DNA of 21,930 bases. Source: Chara braunii. Lineage: Eukaryota > Streptophyta > Charophyceae > Charales > Characeae. The DNA is taken from the NCBI GenBank assembly GCA_003427395.1, contig BFEA01000801.1:576108-598037 (forward strand), written 5' to 3'. Below the pieces are notes generated by a model. The model ran no database searches and was not told the origin of the DNA. It was given only the letters and a program-made list of their open reading frames with translations. The translations under genes were made by a program, and so were the position numbers. Below are positions 1-8,429 of the stretch, one piece after another; within the stretch, counting starts at the first letter, position 1, and each line of letters starts with the position of its first letter.

Positions 1-39
1 ACTGTTACTGGTTCATTAACCAACAATTTCAATGTAAAT

Positions 40-169
40 GGGACGCTGGACCCGTTTTCCAGCAGGTGAAGCTCCCCACCAATAGATGGAGCCTCCCTGG
101 GAATGCTAGAGGGGTTTGCTCTTATCAGCTCCCCTAGCATCAGCCCTGGTCAAAAAAAAAAAAAAAAAA
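40..169 (+). repeat. SINE-like short retroposon, copy A
   Basis: This short non-coding retroposon ends in an 18-nt A tract (152-169). The same sequence recurs at 17775-17922, where it is clearly an insertion. Three consecutive hairpins can be drawn: GCTGGA (45-50) with TCCAGC (58-63), GCTCC (71-75) with GGAGC (88-92), and a 12-bp imperfect stem 103-114 with 129-140 around a 14-nt loop. The loop is almost the same in both copies while three stem pairs have changed on both sides. No Pol III A/B boxes or reading frame are evident. The 5' limit is uncertain because homology to copy B is clear only from about 40; bases 1-39 may be part of it or host sequence. It abuts the decayed LINE on its right. 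A SINE or the structured 3' end of a LINE would both fit. Confidence 0.7.
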
Positions 170-174
170 GTTGT

Positions 175-1594
175 TTTCAAAAGTATTGTCAGTGGGAGAG
201 GTTCATGCCTCGCATAGTATGGCCCTCTAATCCCAAGGCCGGTCGGACTCTGTGCCCAACAATGTCCAGATCCTGTCCCACCATCACCATGTGAGAACAG
301 CCCCCGGACACTGCATGAATATATACTCTATGGTTTCCGGGGTTCTGCGCGAGGGGAAGGGTGAGTGATACGACTTACACCATGGTAGCGCCTTCCCTTT
401 CTGCTCCTGGTATGTACGATCTATCAGCCAGTCGTTGGTGGGCAGGCAACGGTGTTCTACCTGCCACTGTAGCGAGGTCATCCTCGCTGGTCTAGACCTT
501 GTGGCGGTGAACCATCAGATGGGGCATATCACCTCGGTTCCCACATTCAAATGGGATCTCCAGCAAGCCTTGACGATTTATTTTATGTTCACCTTTGGTC
601 GCAGCAGACGATACGCGGCCTTCCCTGTTAAGGAATATAACTTTTTACTCTCCCCCGACCTGTATTTTCGTGTAGAGGCCCACTGTCATTCCTCGGGGTC
701 CAACGAGAGCTCTGCCACGGGGGTGTCTGGCTGGTATGGGATCCACACATCCTTGTCCCGCAGCACACGGGTCCTGTGCAAGTCGGTGTTTCTCCACCAT
801 CTCAGAATATTTGGAATGTACCGGGCGAGTACATTGTCCTTGTCAATGTGGAAGAGGTTAACCAAGGATTCGTTTGGCCGTACCTCCACCACATTGCCTG
901 CGCTTTCCGGATCACCCGGGGCCGCTACCCAGTCTCCTTCTGCCAATCGCGGCCCTTTGCACAAAATGCGCACCCAGTCTAGGGGGATAACGAAGATCAG
1001 TGATGCAATATGTTCCTCTACATTGTGGCAATACTTTAGTGTAGTCCTTAATTGTTGTGCAGATTTTCAATCTCCTTTCTCTGTATCCCATATGTCTTTT
1101 ATTCTGATTATACCTTTTTTGACCCAGCTCTTCCACGGAGTACTTGAACTACGATACACCCTACTGTAGCGGTATGTTATCCTCCTGTTCCCAAAAAGAG
1201 GTTGACGTGTCCCCTCTTCCCACCTGGACGGTAGGGGTTTGTCAAGCAGCGGGACTCTGCGCCAGACTTTCAACACGCGGGCCCAGAAGTCATCCCAGAC
1301 CAAATCCAAGCGCGTTGTGTCGTCGCGACATACAGCTTGACCACTACGAGGGGACCGTGACACTGTCCAGAAAAGGTCTTCCAACCAGGTACTGGATGCA
1401 CTCCTCGTGGAGCCTGTGAGGCAAGTCTAGCTATTTGTTCTAGCGTAATGGTCTGCCACGGGAGACGCAAAGTGAAGAGTAGCCTCCTAACCCATTGAAC
1501 TGTTAATGTTGTGACTTGGGTATCCGGGTCCAGGACCCCCAAGCCCCCTTTATCTTTGGGTTGGATCACCGATGACAAGGCCGGGACAGAAACC
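175..1594 (-). pseudogene. LINE (non-LTR retrotransposon) ORF2 C-terminal fragment, decayed
   Basis: This is the C-terminal part of a plant-type LINE reverse-transcriptase polyprotein, which would act in target-primed reverse transcription. Reading on the minus strand, the frame at 1578-1270 starts with PKDKGGLGVLDP, the conserved block just after the RT domain. The protein then passes through at least two frameshifts (frames 1384-1067 and 973-686) and ends at 481-284 in a zf-RVT-like domain: LPTNDWL, then ETIEYIFMQCP and a closing Trp. In that zinc motif the usual His of E-H-I-F is Tyr. A stop follows the Trp although similar sequence continues to about 190. The endonuclease and RT palm are absent; the fragment is cut off at about 1594 against the dispersed repeat. 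The 15/20 match of 1581-1600 to repeat copy 2 makes that junction uncertain by about 20 bp. Non-functional. Confidence 0.8.
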
Positions 1595-2580
1595 TTGACA
1601 AGGGTATCTGCCCTGTATTTTCAATGTCGGACGATGCCCGAAATTATGAAGTAAGTCTTGTTTTGAAAAGATGTGGTCGGATGAAATGAAAACGCTGCTG
1701 AAAGGTATTCCGACTTGTCCGCGATTAAAAAAAAATTAATTTGTGTAGCCATCTACCTACCGACCGACATCACGACAAGGGTAGACGGTGTAACCGTCTG
1801 AAAACGGGGCAGGATAAAGAGACGGCGGTGAAAACGCAAAAAATAGAAAATTGCTTTGACTAAAATTGGGTCGCGCGGCTGTACAGCCGCGCGATTCAGG
1901 ATTAGAAAGACAAAAAATTAGCCGCGCCAGGGGTGTGGCGACGAAAGGAAGAGCTAACACGACCAAAGTGTTGTGTCCTTCCTCAAGGAATGAACCGTAA
2001 GGGGTCCAAAGGCAAACCTATGACTAGAGGGGGATTGTCGGGCCTACGAGATCAAGCCTAACCGATAGGATGGTGGGGCAACTGCCTTGGGAAGGGGTAG
2101 TCAGACTGCATCTGCCCAGACCAGGGGAAGGCAGGACTGCACCTGCCTAGGCCAGGAAATAGGCGGCCTACTGGGCCGCAACCCTTCAAATAGAAGGGTG
2201 GTAGACATAGTTCTTGTGATAGGAGCTAGCCTAGTAGGTACTGCACTCAACTTCCACCCAACGGACACTGGGATCAAGCTTGATGATATGCTGCTTGGGC
2301 TAATTCCTTTTCGGAGTGGCCCACCGTGCAAGCATGAAGAGCGGGCATTTTCGACCGCGAGATCGTCAGATCTCACGACCGAAAAAACGGTCGCGCGGAT
2401 ACAGCATGGCCCCTGCGCAAGGATGATGTGCACAAATCGAGGGATGACCCCGTTTTTTTCGATTCCCTGATGGGAATCGAACTCGGGTCCAACACATCAG
2501 AGGGGGGGATGCCAGCATGGAGTAGCACAAGGTACTGTGGTCGTTGGCTTATGCCAACAACATTATAACTAAAAAAAAAA
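1582..2580 (+). repeat. ~1-kb dispersed repeat, copy 1
   Basis: Nearly the whole segment is repeated in the same orientation at about 17061-18280, at roughly 85-90% identity by eye. It is non-coding: the matching minus-strand open frames in both copies have no recognisable domain. It ends in a hairpin (CGTTGGC with GCCAACG-like arms) and an A tract (2571-2580), suggesting a retroposon read on the plus strand. A perfect 10-bp hairpin (TTCGATTCCC 2458-2467 with 2472-2481) lies near the end. Around 2340-2400 it carries the remains of a long inverted repeat that is complete in copy 2 but has lost about 20 bp of the right arm here. No flanking target duplication or LTR-type ends were found, so the class is unknown. 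An old solo LTR or a non-autonomous LINE are alternatives. Confidence 0.75.
2455..2560 (-). other. tRNA-like (Pol III B-box-like) segment in dispersed repeat
   Basis: On the minus strand the repeat contains GAGTTCGATTCCC, which fits the tRNA B-box consensus GGTTCGANTCC. About 75 nt upstream on that strand is TGGCATAAGCC, a weak A-box-like match. The same arrangement is kept in copy 2 (around 18127-18225). The T-arm does not fold properly and no anticodon arm is convincing, so this is not a tRNA gene. It could be a tRNA-derived promoter remnant, or chance within a hairpin. Confidence 0.3.
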
Positions 2581-3152
2581 GAATGAAACAAACTGCGCCA
2601 CATGGCGCTTACACAAGTGACAAGGGACTTAGTGCCCCTAGAGGATGTAGAAGGCGCTCATTAAGAACGGGCAACCGTTTTTTTTCAAGTAAGTCGTTTT
2701 CGTTTCCTTCTTTTTGGTTCGTTTCCTTCCTTTTGCTAAATTTTCTTTAAGATTTTTATTTCAGATCTTCTAAATTTTGTTTTTAAATTTTTTTTTTTTT
2801 TTTTTGCAGAAGTGCCCGTTCATTTTTAACGAACGGGCGGAGCTTCCAACAAACCAACTAGGATGAGCAAACACGAATGAATCTTCTGTCAAATGGGGGA
2901 AAATGGATTCCCCCTGTACACTGGCCATACCACTGTAGTTGCTGCACCCTTTGGGAAGAGATGAAAAAAACTGTGCAAGACTGTTTCGCCTCCCCATTCG
3001 CAGCCGTTGGGGCACGGCCAGCAGGGAAAACGGGGAAGGGCTGAAACGAAGTAAAACTGTAAAAAAAAAAAAAAGAAAAAAAAAAGGAGGTAAAACAAAA
3101 TGAAACGAGGCCTCTTACCTCGAAGTTAGAAAAAAACAACCTTTTCGGCTGT
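2581..3152. other. Non-coding spacer, homopolymer-rich
   Basis: I see no gene here. There is a pyrimidine-rich stretch (about 2690-2805) ending in a T tract followed by GCAG, which resembles a splice acceptor, but no coding exon follows. Two short perfect hairpins are present: GCGCCA/TGGCGC at 2595-2608 and GCCCGTTC/GAACGGGC at 2814-2838. An A tract lies at 3061-3085. The Phe-rich minus-strand open frames are translations of these homopolymers. Confidence 0.6.
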
Positions 3153-4012
3153 GTGGGAGCAGAATGGCTCCCCACTTTATTCAAGGCGAATATTTGACGC
3201 GCGTAAGAGCGAAACTTAGAAAGTTGGTTGGAGGAGGATGGAGAGGGAGAGAGAAGGAACGTGAGAGTTGGGAGAAGGAGGTCTTACTCCTCCCAATCTG
3301 CCAACTGCCTTCCCCGTTTTCAAGGGAAGGCATAGAAAAGTGAGGAGGGGGTTGTTGCATGCAATAACATGCACGTGGCTGAGGTAAGGACCAGATGCAG
3401 TATAGTTAAGATTAATTTTATTTTTATTTTTCTTTTAGTTTATTTTTCCTTATTCATGTGAGGACACTTGTTCTCACGTGGTGCTACCTCTGGCAGAAGC
3501 TGCCAGAGGTAACTATCAGACTCCCGTTTTTAGAGAGAGCCTGAAATATGAAGGATCATGAAAGGAAAAGGCTAAGTACAACCTTTTCCTCGATGTATCT
3601 GCCCTGGAAAAAGGGTCCAGATACATCAAGCCGAAAGGGGTTGTATCTCTCAAACCCCTTATCAAAAAAATAAAAGAAAAACGCTTTTGGAAATGGCAAA
3701 AACCCAGCTACCTCGTGAAATTCCGAGATAGCTGGAAAAAAGAAAAGAAAAAGAAAAAGGGCGCAGTTAAAGGAATTGCCCTCACTAAGGATGTGGCTGT
3801 GGTGCGGCCATAATCAGCCTTGGATCTTAGCAAGATCAAGGGCTCATTGTGAGTCCGCGATTTTGCCTCGGGGTTGGAGTGACGCCCAACCCTCCTCAAC
3901 CACTATAAAATAGGCAACTGTCCCCCAACTGCCACACAAAGCACTCGTGCTGCCAGTATATGACGAACATACTTGAGTGCTGCTGGCTGCTGGAGGTGTT
4001 GCCTGAGGCAAC
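3153..4012. repeat. Run of at least 14 consecutive unrelated stem-loops
   Basis: This 860-bp non-coding stretch is packed with short, near-perfect inverted repeats, each of different sequence. Arms are: 3153-3160/3167-3175; 3268-3274/3287-3296; 3306-3314/3324-3332 (9 of 9); palindrome at 3351-3368; 3455-3462/3473-3480; 3485-3496/3500-3511 (12 of 12, 3-nt loop); 3563-3571/3582-3590 (9 of 9); 3592-3601/3618-3627 (10 of 10); 3635-3642/3653-3660 (8 of 8); 3704-3715/3724-3735 (11 of 12); 3818-3828/3832-3841 (one bulge, 3-nt loop); 3871-3877/3886-3892; 3940-3946/3975-3981; 3998-4003/4007-4012. No reading frame explains it. The arms do not resemble one another, so it is not a tandem repeat. Function is unknown. 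Confidence 0.65.
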
Positions 4013-4183
4013 GTGGGAGGAGACTGAAGATTTGCAGAGGAGAGCGAGGAGAGGAGTTGGGAAGCCATAGCCAAAGCAGAGAGCACTTTGCTCCCCTCCC
4101 TTCTGGTTGGTGCTGGTCTCACAGGACTAACCCAGGGGCGCTACGGGACTACGACAGCGCGAAACTGTGAAATTTGGGCCTGG

Positions 4184-4210
4184 GGCCAAAATTTTATTAA
4201 AATTTTGGCC
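4184..4210. repeat. Perfect 27-nt palindrome
   Basis: Arms of 13 nt, starting GGCCAAAATTTT, are perfect inverted copies around a single central T. It sits just left of the 105-bp tandem repeat and shares the CCAAAATTTTA core with the first unit of that repeat (around 4242-4253). Confidence 0.8.
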
Positions 4211-4215
4211 AACCA

Positions 4216-4530
4216 TTTTTCTCACTTTAGTGGGGAGATGCTGCCAAAATTTTACAGCAGCGGGTAAGCAGCGGCAAGGCTGTTGACGGTGGTATCGGCG
4301 GACCAGATCTACGACAAGTTGTTTTTCCACTAGCGTGGAGAGGTGCTGCCGAACTTTTACGGCAGTAAGCGGCAGGCGGCTAGCTGTTGGAGCCGACACT
4401 AGGCTGGACAAATTTGCGGCAAGTTATTTTCCTACTTCTGTGGGAAAGTGTTGGCGATTTGTTTTAGTGCTAACGACAATAATTTTGGCAGTGTTATGCT
4501 GCCGAAATTCATGGCCGTCAGGATAAATTA
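4216..4530 (+). repeat. Degenerate 105-bp tandem repeat, about 3 units
   Basis: Units of about 105 bp lie at 4216-4320 and 4321-4425, both ending in ACAAGTT or GCAAGTT. A more diverged third unit runs from 4426 to about 4530. Shared landmarks are a T-rich start, GTGGnnAGnTGCTGCC, an A/T-rich TTTTACnGCAG, and a GCGG-rich end. The minus-strand frame at 4411-4127 shows the same periodicity but has no known domain. Non-coding satellite-like DNA is the simplest reading. Confidence 0.65.
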
Positions 4531-4769
4531 GGTGGAGGGGAAGTGTTGGCGGTCGGCGACAATGCTAGTAATCACCACTCTTGAGTGAGTATCAGTGGGG
4601 AGGTGATATTTTATTTTTCCTTTTCCGTCGGTAAAAGAGCGGGACATTGCACATCGTCCAGGTGGGACCAGTGGGACATGTGAGCAAAACAGGCGGTACC
4701 GGCAAAAGAGAGAGTGGTCCTTTTTTTTTTTGAGAGTCAGGGAAGGTTGTTTTGACTAGCGATATCAAC

Positions 4770-4949
4770 TGGAAGTGAAAAGGAATGACGTGGGACTACC
4801 CGGGACCACTTGGCACTAGTGGGCATCGCCGCGAACCGCTCGGTACCAGTTGGTACCAACGCGAGCCACTTGGAATTATTAGGCGCAGACGTGGACCTTC
4901 TGGAGCTAAGTGGGACTCGTGGAACTTACCGCCTTCGCGTCTGGGATTG
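4770..4949 (+). repeat. 30-bp minisatellite, 5-6 degenerate units
   Basis: Units of exactly 30 bp lie at 4800-4829, 4830-4859, 4860-4889 and 4890-4919, with weaker units on either side (4770-4799, 4920-4949). A typical unit starts CGNGNACC, has CTTGGNACTA in the middle and ends NGGNNC. Because 30 is a multiple of 3, the plus frame at 4785-5165 gives a 10-residue repeat of the type EPLGTSWYQR, but it has no domain or coding context and I do not call it a gene. Confidence 0.7.
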
Positions 4950-5486
4950 CCACAAGAAGTACTAGTGAATCAGGTGTCGACCATGACTAGTAATCTGCGC
5001 AGCGGTTTCTTCGACAATACGCACCAGTACTTGAGTTTTTGTATGAGGGCACAATCAAACTTTCGCTACTCAACGTCAGTGGTTGGCATGGATCCCTCAC
5101 ACCTGTGTGCACCCTCACGCTGTATGACCCTTCTATTTTTCTTTTGGGTGCTCAGGGAAAGCTGAAAGGAAGGAAAGTGTGACAGGGCACGCTTGTGTGA
5201 GACTCTGGGTCAGACTTGGATGATGCTTTCGTGGTTGAACTCGTTGAATGTTGACTTTGCTCTGCATGCAAGTGTGTGAAGGGAGAAAAATACTGAGAAA
5301 CAAAATTCAAGTTTTACTGATTGAAATGGTGAAAACGTTGAGTGTTTTCTTCTATCTTTTCTCTGTAATGTTTTCACTTGTTTGATAAGGTAACAGTTAA
5401 ACCATGAATGGGGAAAGTAATCGGGGTCGAAAAAGGAATGCGGAATATAAAAAAAAGGGAATGCGAATGAATTTAGCTATCCCTGA
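4950..5486. other. Spacer with nothing recognised
   Basis: No gene, RNA or clear repeat is visible here. A stop at about 5484 closes the frame that opens into the unknown open frames downstream. Confidence 0.5.
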
Positions 5487-5936
5487 GGTTTCCTTTCGAT
5501 CCCGAATGACCCTTTCAACCTACTTCGCGTCCGAACGAGTCTTTACTATATCTCTTTCTCTTCTGCATGTACGATTCGTCTAAGTTATTTCTCTTCCATT
5601 GAGGTCCAAGGCAGTCGATCTGGTTCTGAGTTCGAGAGCTCTCTCATTCTAGCAGGAAATTCGGGGCGGGGGTTCGTTGCTTTAGGAGCCGACCCTGTTA
5701 TCGATCCGGAGTGGACCGTTTTTATGGGGGAGTACTATACCGATTCGATGGAGACGGTTCGACTTCTGAGATCTGACCTTTCAGCTCAGGCGAGGAGAAG
5801 GAGTATTCCAGACCACTTCCTAGAGGGTGGGATGTACAACGATTATGAGATCGGAATAGGTTTTCCCTTGTACCTCTATACAGGGAAAGGACTGAAAATT
5901 AGTACTTTTTTGAGTGGTCACCTTAGGTGCCACTAA
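5487..5936 (+). pseudogene. Unrecognised protein-like open frame, block A1
   Basis: The frame is open for about 149 codons, with the first internal Met at 5724. Residue content looks protein-like: a mixed soluble stretch containing GADPVIDPEWTVFMGEYY, then an acidic/basic segment and GFPLYLYTGKGLKIS near the end. I recognise no family. Just before the stop there is CTTAG|GTGCC (about 5931), which could be a splice donor. A pyrimidine-rich acceptor ending TTTTTTCCAG lies at 6115, directly before the next open block, so 5487-5931 and 6116 onward could be two exons across a ~180-bp intron. Alternatively these are separate decayed pieces of an unknown mobile element. A real gene is not proven. 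Confidence 0.35.
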
Positions 5937-6115
5937 CGCATGGGGAATTGGTGACACAAAAAACCCAGTTCATGTACCTACTATTGTCCGAAGAAGTACG
6001 AATAGGCACTAGTCTTTCGTGGCTGGACCGTGGCATAAGAATCACGACTAAAAAAAAAGGATAAGGGTAAAAGAGTTATGTTTTCATAAAATTACTCGTA
6101 CTTTCTTTTTTCCAG

Positions 6116-6535
6116 ATGCCTACGTTAACCGCATTCATCATGCTCTTTCCAAGTAGGGAAGCTGCCCCAAGGTACATAGTTCAGGCAGGGAGGAGAGGGG
6201 TGATTTTAAAACAAGTCGGTCGAACGGTCTACGACCTGATCGTTGTGTTTCCTCCTGGACGGGAGTTGTGGATGGATAGCGGCATGAAAAGTAATCCATC
6301 GCGACTTATCAACAAATTCTCGAACCAAGCTTCGTCAGAATTCGACAGTCAGGCTGGGAAGGATGTATTTGCGACTCGTTTTGTACTACAATGTCCGCAT
6401 AGGTCCGTTTGACGAGATCGAGTTCATGGAGCGCATTCGGGTTAACCGCTTCGAAAATTTAGGAATAGAAAGGTTTGACATAGCCACCTATTGGAACCGG
6501 CTAGGTTACCTGCGACGACTCCTTGACGCGTAAAA
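6116..6535 (+). pseudogene. Unrecognised protein-like open frame, block A2 (frameshifted)
   Basis: An ATG directly follows TTTTTTCCAG. The first frame runs 6116-6412 (98 aa) and contains alternating hydrophobic segments (RYIVQAGRRGVIL, VYDLIVVFPPGRELW), suggesting beta structure. Near 6370-6400 the protein-like character passes to the +1 frame, which ends PFDEIEFMERIRVNRF ... GYLRRLLDA and stops at about 6533. A single-base indel would explain this. I recognise no family. Its N-terminal stretch has weak similarity to the part of block B that begins at 7197 (both have L-T followed by hydrophobics, then R and a Y-I/L-I/V). This supports, weakly, a duplicated module. Confidence 0.35.
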
Positions 6536-6706
6536 TAAATCAATCGTATAAAGGAATAAAAACGACTCCAAATACTTTGACTGAGTTGCAATCCTTCCTA
6601 ACGAAAGTTTATTCAAATTTTACAGATGACGTGTGCGACGATGATAGTAACTCCTTTTCACACACACAAGGAGGCAAATGAATGAATATCACGCCCTGAA
6701 AGCAAC

Positions 6707-6808
6707 AAGATTGGCTTAATATAGTCAGGACGACCAGTATACGATCCGTCTGTCTTTTAAGATTGGTTTAATATAGTCAGGACGACTTGTATACGATCCG
6801 TCGGTCGT
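6707..6808 (+). repeat. 52-bp tandem duplication
   Basis: Two adjacent copies (6707-6758 and 6759-about 6808) share AAGATTGG, TTAATATAGTCAGGACGAC and GTATACGATCCGTC with only a few substitutions. The duplication lies in the spacer between unknown open blocks A and B. Confidence 0.8.
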
Positions 6809-6929
6809 GTTTCCCGAAAGAGATAGACCACGATTTTGGTGAGGGAACTTGAGACGGTCTTCAATGTGTTATCTAATTACCACTGGTTATGGATGACACA
6901 TTATTCGATATGGGTTCGCCCCTGGATGA

Positions 6930-7733
6930 GACTTCGCCGACACATATCTGATGATTCAGAACAACGAAGGATCGAGGCGATACGTTGAGAATATTCCCGA
7001 GATAAAATGGTTCTTCTTAATTATTTTGCTACATCTCAACGAGCTGCATGAACCCTTCGATTATGTTCATCATTATCGTCGGACTCCAAATGGCAGATTT
7101 CGACGCTTGAGACAGATTGTTTTTTCTGTGGCAGAACGCGAGGAACGTCGATTGTTTTTGCTGATCAACTCTTAATTGTGGTTCTCTTGTGAGCAGATGA
7201 ACGGCGGGCGAAGAGATCTTACCTTGGCAATATACCTTATTGTTCGTGACACACACGAGGATTATCTGATCAGAGGAGCGGAGCAACTTTTGCGGGTTCG
7301 AGATGACACTTTTACCCAGTGGATTGGCTTCATCGAGTTACTCTGAAACGGTGAGGGATTTTTCCCCACCACTTGCACGGATTTCCGGGCCAATACGACT
7401 CAAACTCCTGAGGAGTTTCATGGTTATACTTTGTATTTCCACTGCACAAGCAACCTCCAATGTCTCTCTCGAGCCATTGTGAGCATTAAGATTACCTCGT
7501 CCGGTAGACGTTTCGGCGTCATCCGGATCCGGGATACAGAAACCCGACACTTATTTGGACTTAGTCGGCCTCTTCGAGTCATAGTGTGGACACTAGCCTC
7601 ACGGATGACCTCTCTCTATGGTATTCGAATAGTTAAAGTTATGCGAGGTGGACGGATGACTACTTTGGTATTCGACGACGACGAGCATGTGCGATTGTAT
7701 TTGTTGGAGGCTCAGGTGCGCGGAGGACGATAA
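6930..7733 (+). pseudogene. Unrecognised protein-like open frame, block B, two in-frame stops
   Basis: One reading frame stays protein-like for 268 codons, broken only by TAA at 7173-7175 and TGA at 7344-7346. The first part (to 7172) has a hydrophobic segment (KWFFLIILLHL) followed by an Arg-rich stretch (HHYRRTPNGRFRRLRQ). The middle (from the Met at 7197, preceded by TTGTGAGCAG) is acidic and basic mixed. The last part (from 7347) has repeated hydrophobic/charged alternation, such as RRFGVIRIRDTETRHLF and TTLVFDDDEHVRLYLLE, typical of beta-rich proteins. No known family comes to mind. The two stops may be nonsense decay, or the breaks may be introns, since 7197 follows an acceptor-like CAG. 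It lies between block A and the hAT-like insertion, and could be an old host gene or an unknown element. Confidence 0.4.
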
Positions 7734-7950
7734 ATCTACTAGGGTTAGACATCGTTTTCTGAAAATTTTACTTTGATTCTGGGAAAACACCTCGCATAGA
7801 CTAATCCCGTTGAGGAAACCATATGACTTATGGATTCACGAGGTAATCTCAAAAACAAAAACACTCCATGCAGATAGGACCGTCGGATGGATAGTATTCG
7901 GATTACCCCGATGATTTCACTATCATGCTTTGACATTAAGGGGTAAATAC

Positions 7951-8421
7951 CTAGGTTGTTGGATCGGACGCCCGGGACCCCCCTGACCGTCCGGGCTGTC
8001 CGATCGGACGTCTGGTCGGACGTCGGACCGGACAGGGTATGTCCGACCTAGTGAGGAAAAAAAATAATAATAAAAAAATATATATATGTCTTTCACCTTG
8101 CATTAGGTGTACACCACCAAATTTTTGGATTATTTGGGCCAGTAGAATAAATAATAAAAATCTTCAAAGATTCTAATCCCCACCTATACCCCTCCTATCC
8201 CCACCAAAACCCATTGTATACCCCCCCCCACCCCAAATACCACCCTACCAAATGCTCAGAAGAATCTGAAAATCTTTGTGGGGGGTCTCTAGGGCATGCG
8301 CAACACTGTGATTTTTTTTTTTTTTTTTTTTTTTGCTAAAAAGCCGTCGTCCGGAAATCTGGACAACGGGGGAACCTGACGTGCGGGGAGACGTCCGGTC
8401 TTCGGACCATTGGTAACCTAG
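7951..8421. mobile_element. hAT-like miniature inverted-repeat element with 8-bp target duplication
   Basis: Direct 8-bp repeats GTAAATAC flank the element at 7943-7950 and 8422-8429. This octamer fits the hAT preference nTnnnnAn. The element begins CTAGGTT and ends AACCTAG, a perfect 7-bp terminal inverted repeat. Both ends are GC-rich with many copies of GTCCG/CGGAC (for example GTCCGATCGGACG on the left, GACGTCCGGTCTTCGGACC on the right), like the subterminal repeats hAT transposases bind. The 471-bp interior has no transposase and consists of A/T-rich sequence, a C-rich run (about 8222-8235) and a T tract (8312-8334). It is therefore non-autonomous and would have been moved by a hAT transposase encoded elsewhere. 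Superfamily assignment rests on duplication length and end structure only. Confidence 0.75.
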
Positions 8422-8429
8422 GTAAATAC

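Noticed and set aside
2101-2433. Minus-strand frame conserved between repeat copies (also 17875-17594)
   Set aside because: The similarity follows DNA homology of the repeat, the copies have different ends, and there is no recognisable domain.
2455-2560. A functional tRNA gene
   Set aside because: Only a B-box-like stretch is convincing; the T-arm, anticodon arm and acceptor stem do not fold as a tRNA.
2858-3184. Phe-rich minus-strand frames that look like membrane proteins
   Set aside because: They translate homopolymer A tracts on the plus strand.
3153-4012. CRISPR array or tandem repeat
   Set aside because: The hairpins have unrelated sequences and there is no constant repeat or regular spacing; the genome is eukaryotic.
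4785-5165. 126-aa plus-strand open frame with a 10-residue repeat
   Set aside because: It is produced by the 30-bp minisatellite; there is no domain, and the rest of the frame has no protein-like features.
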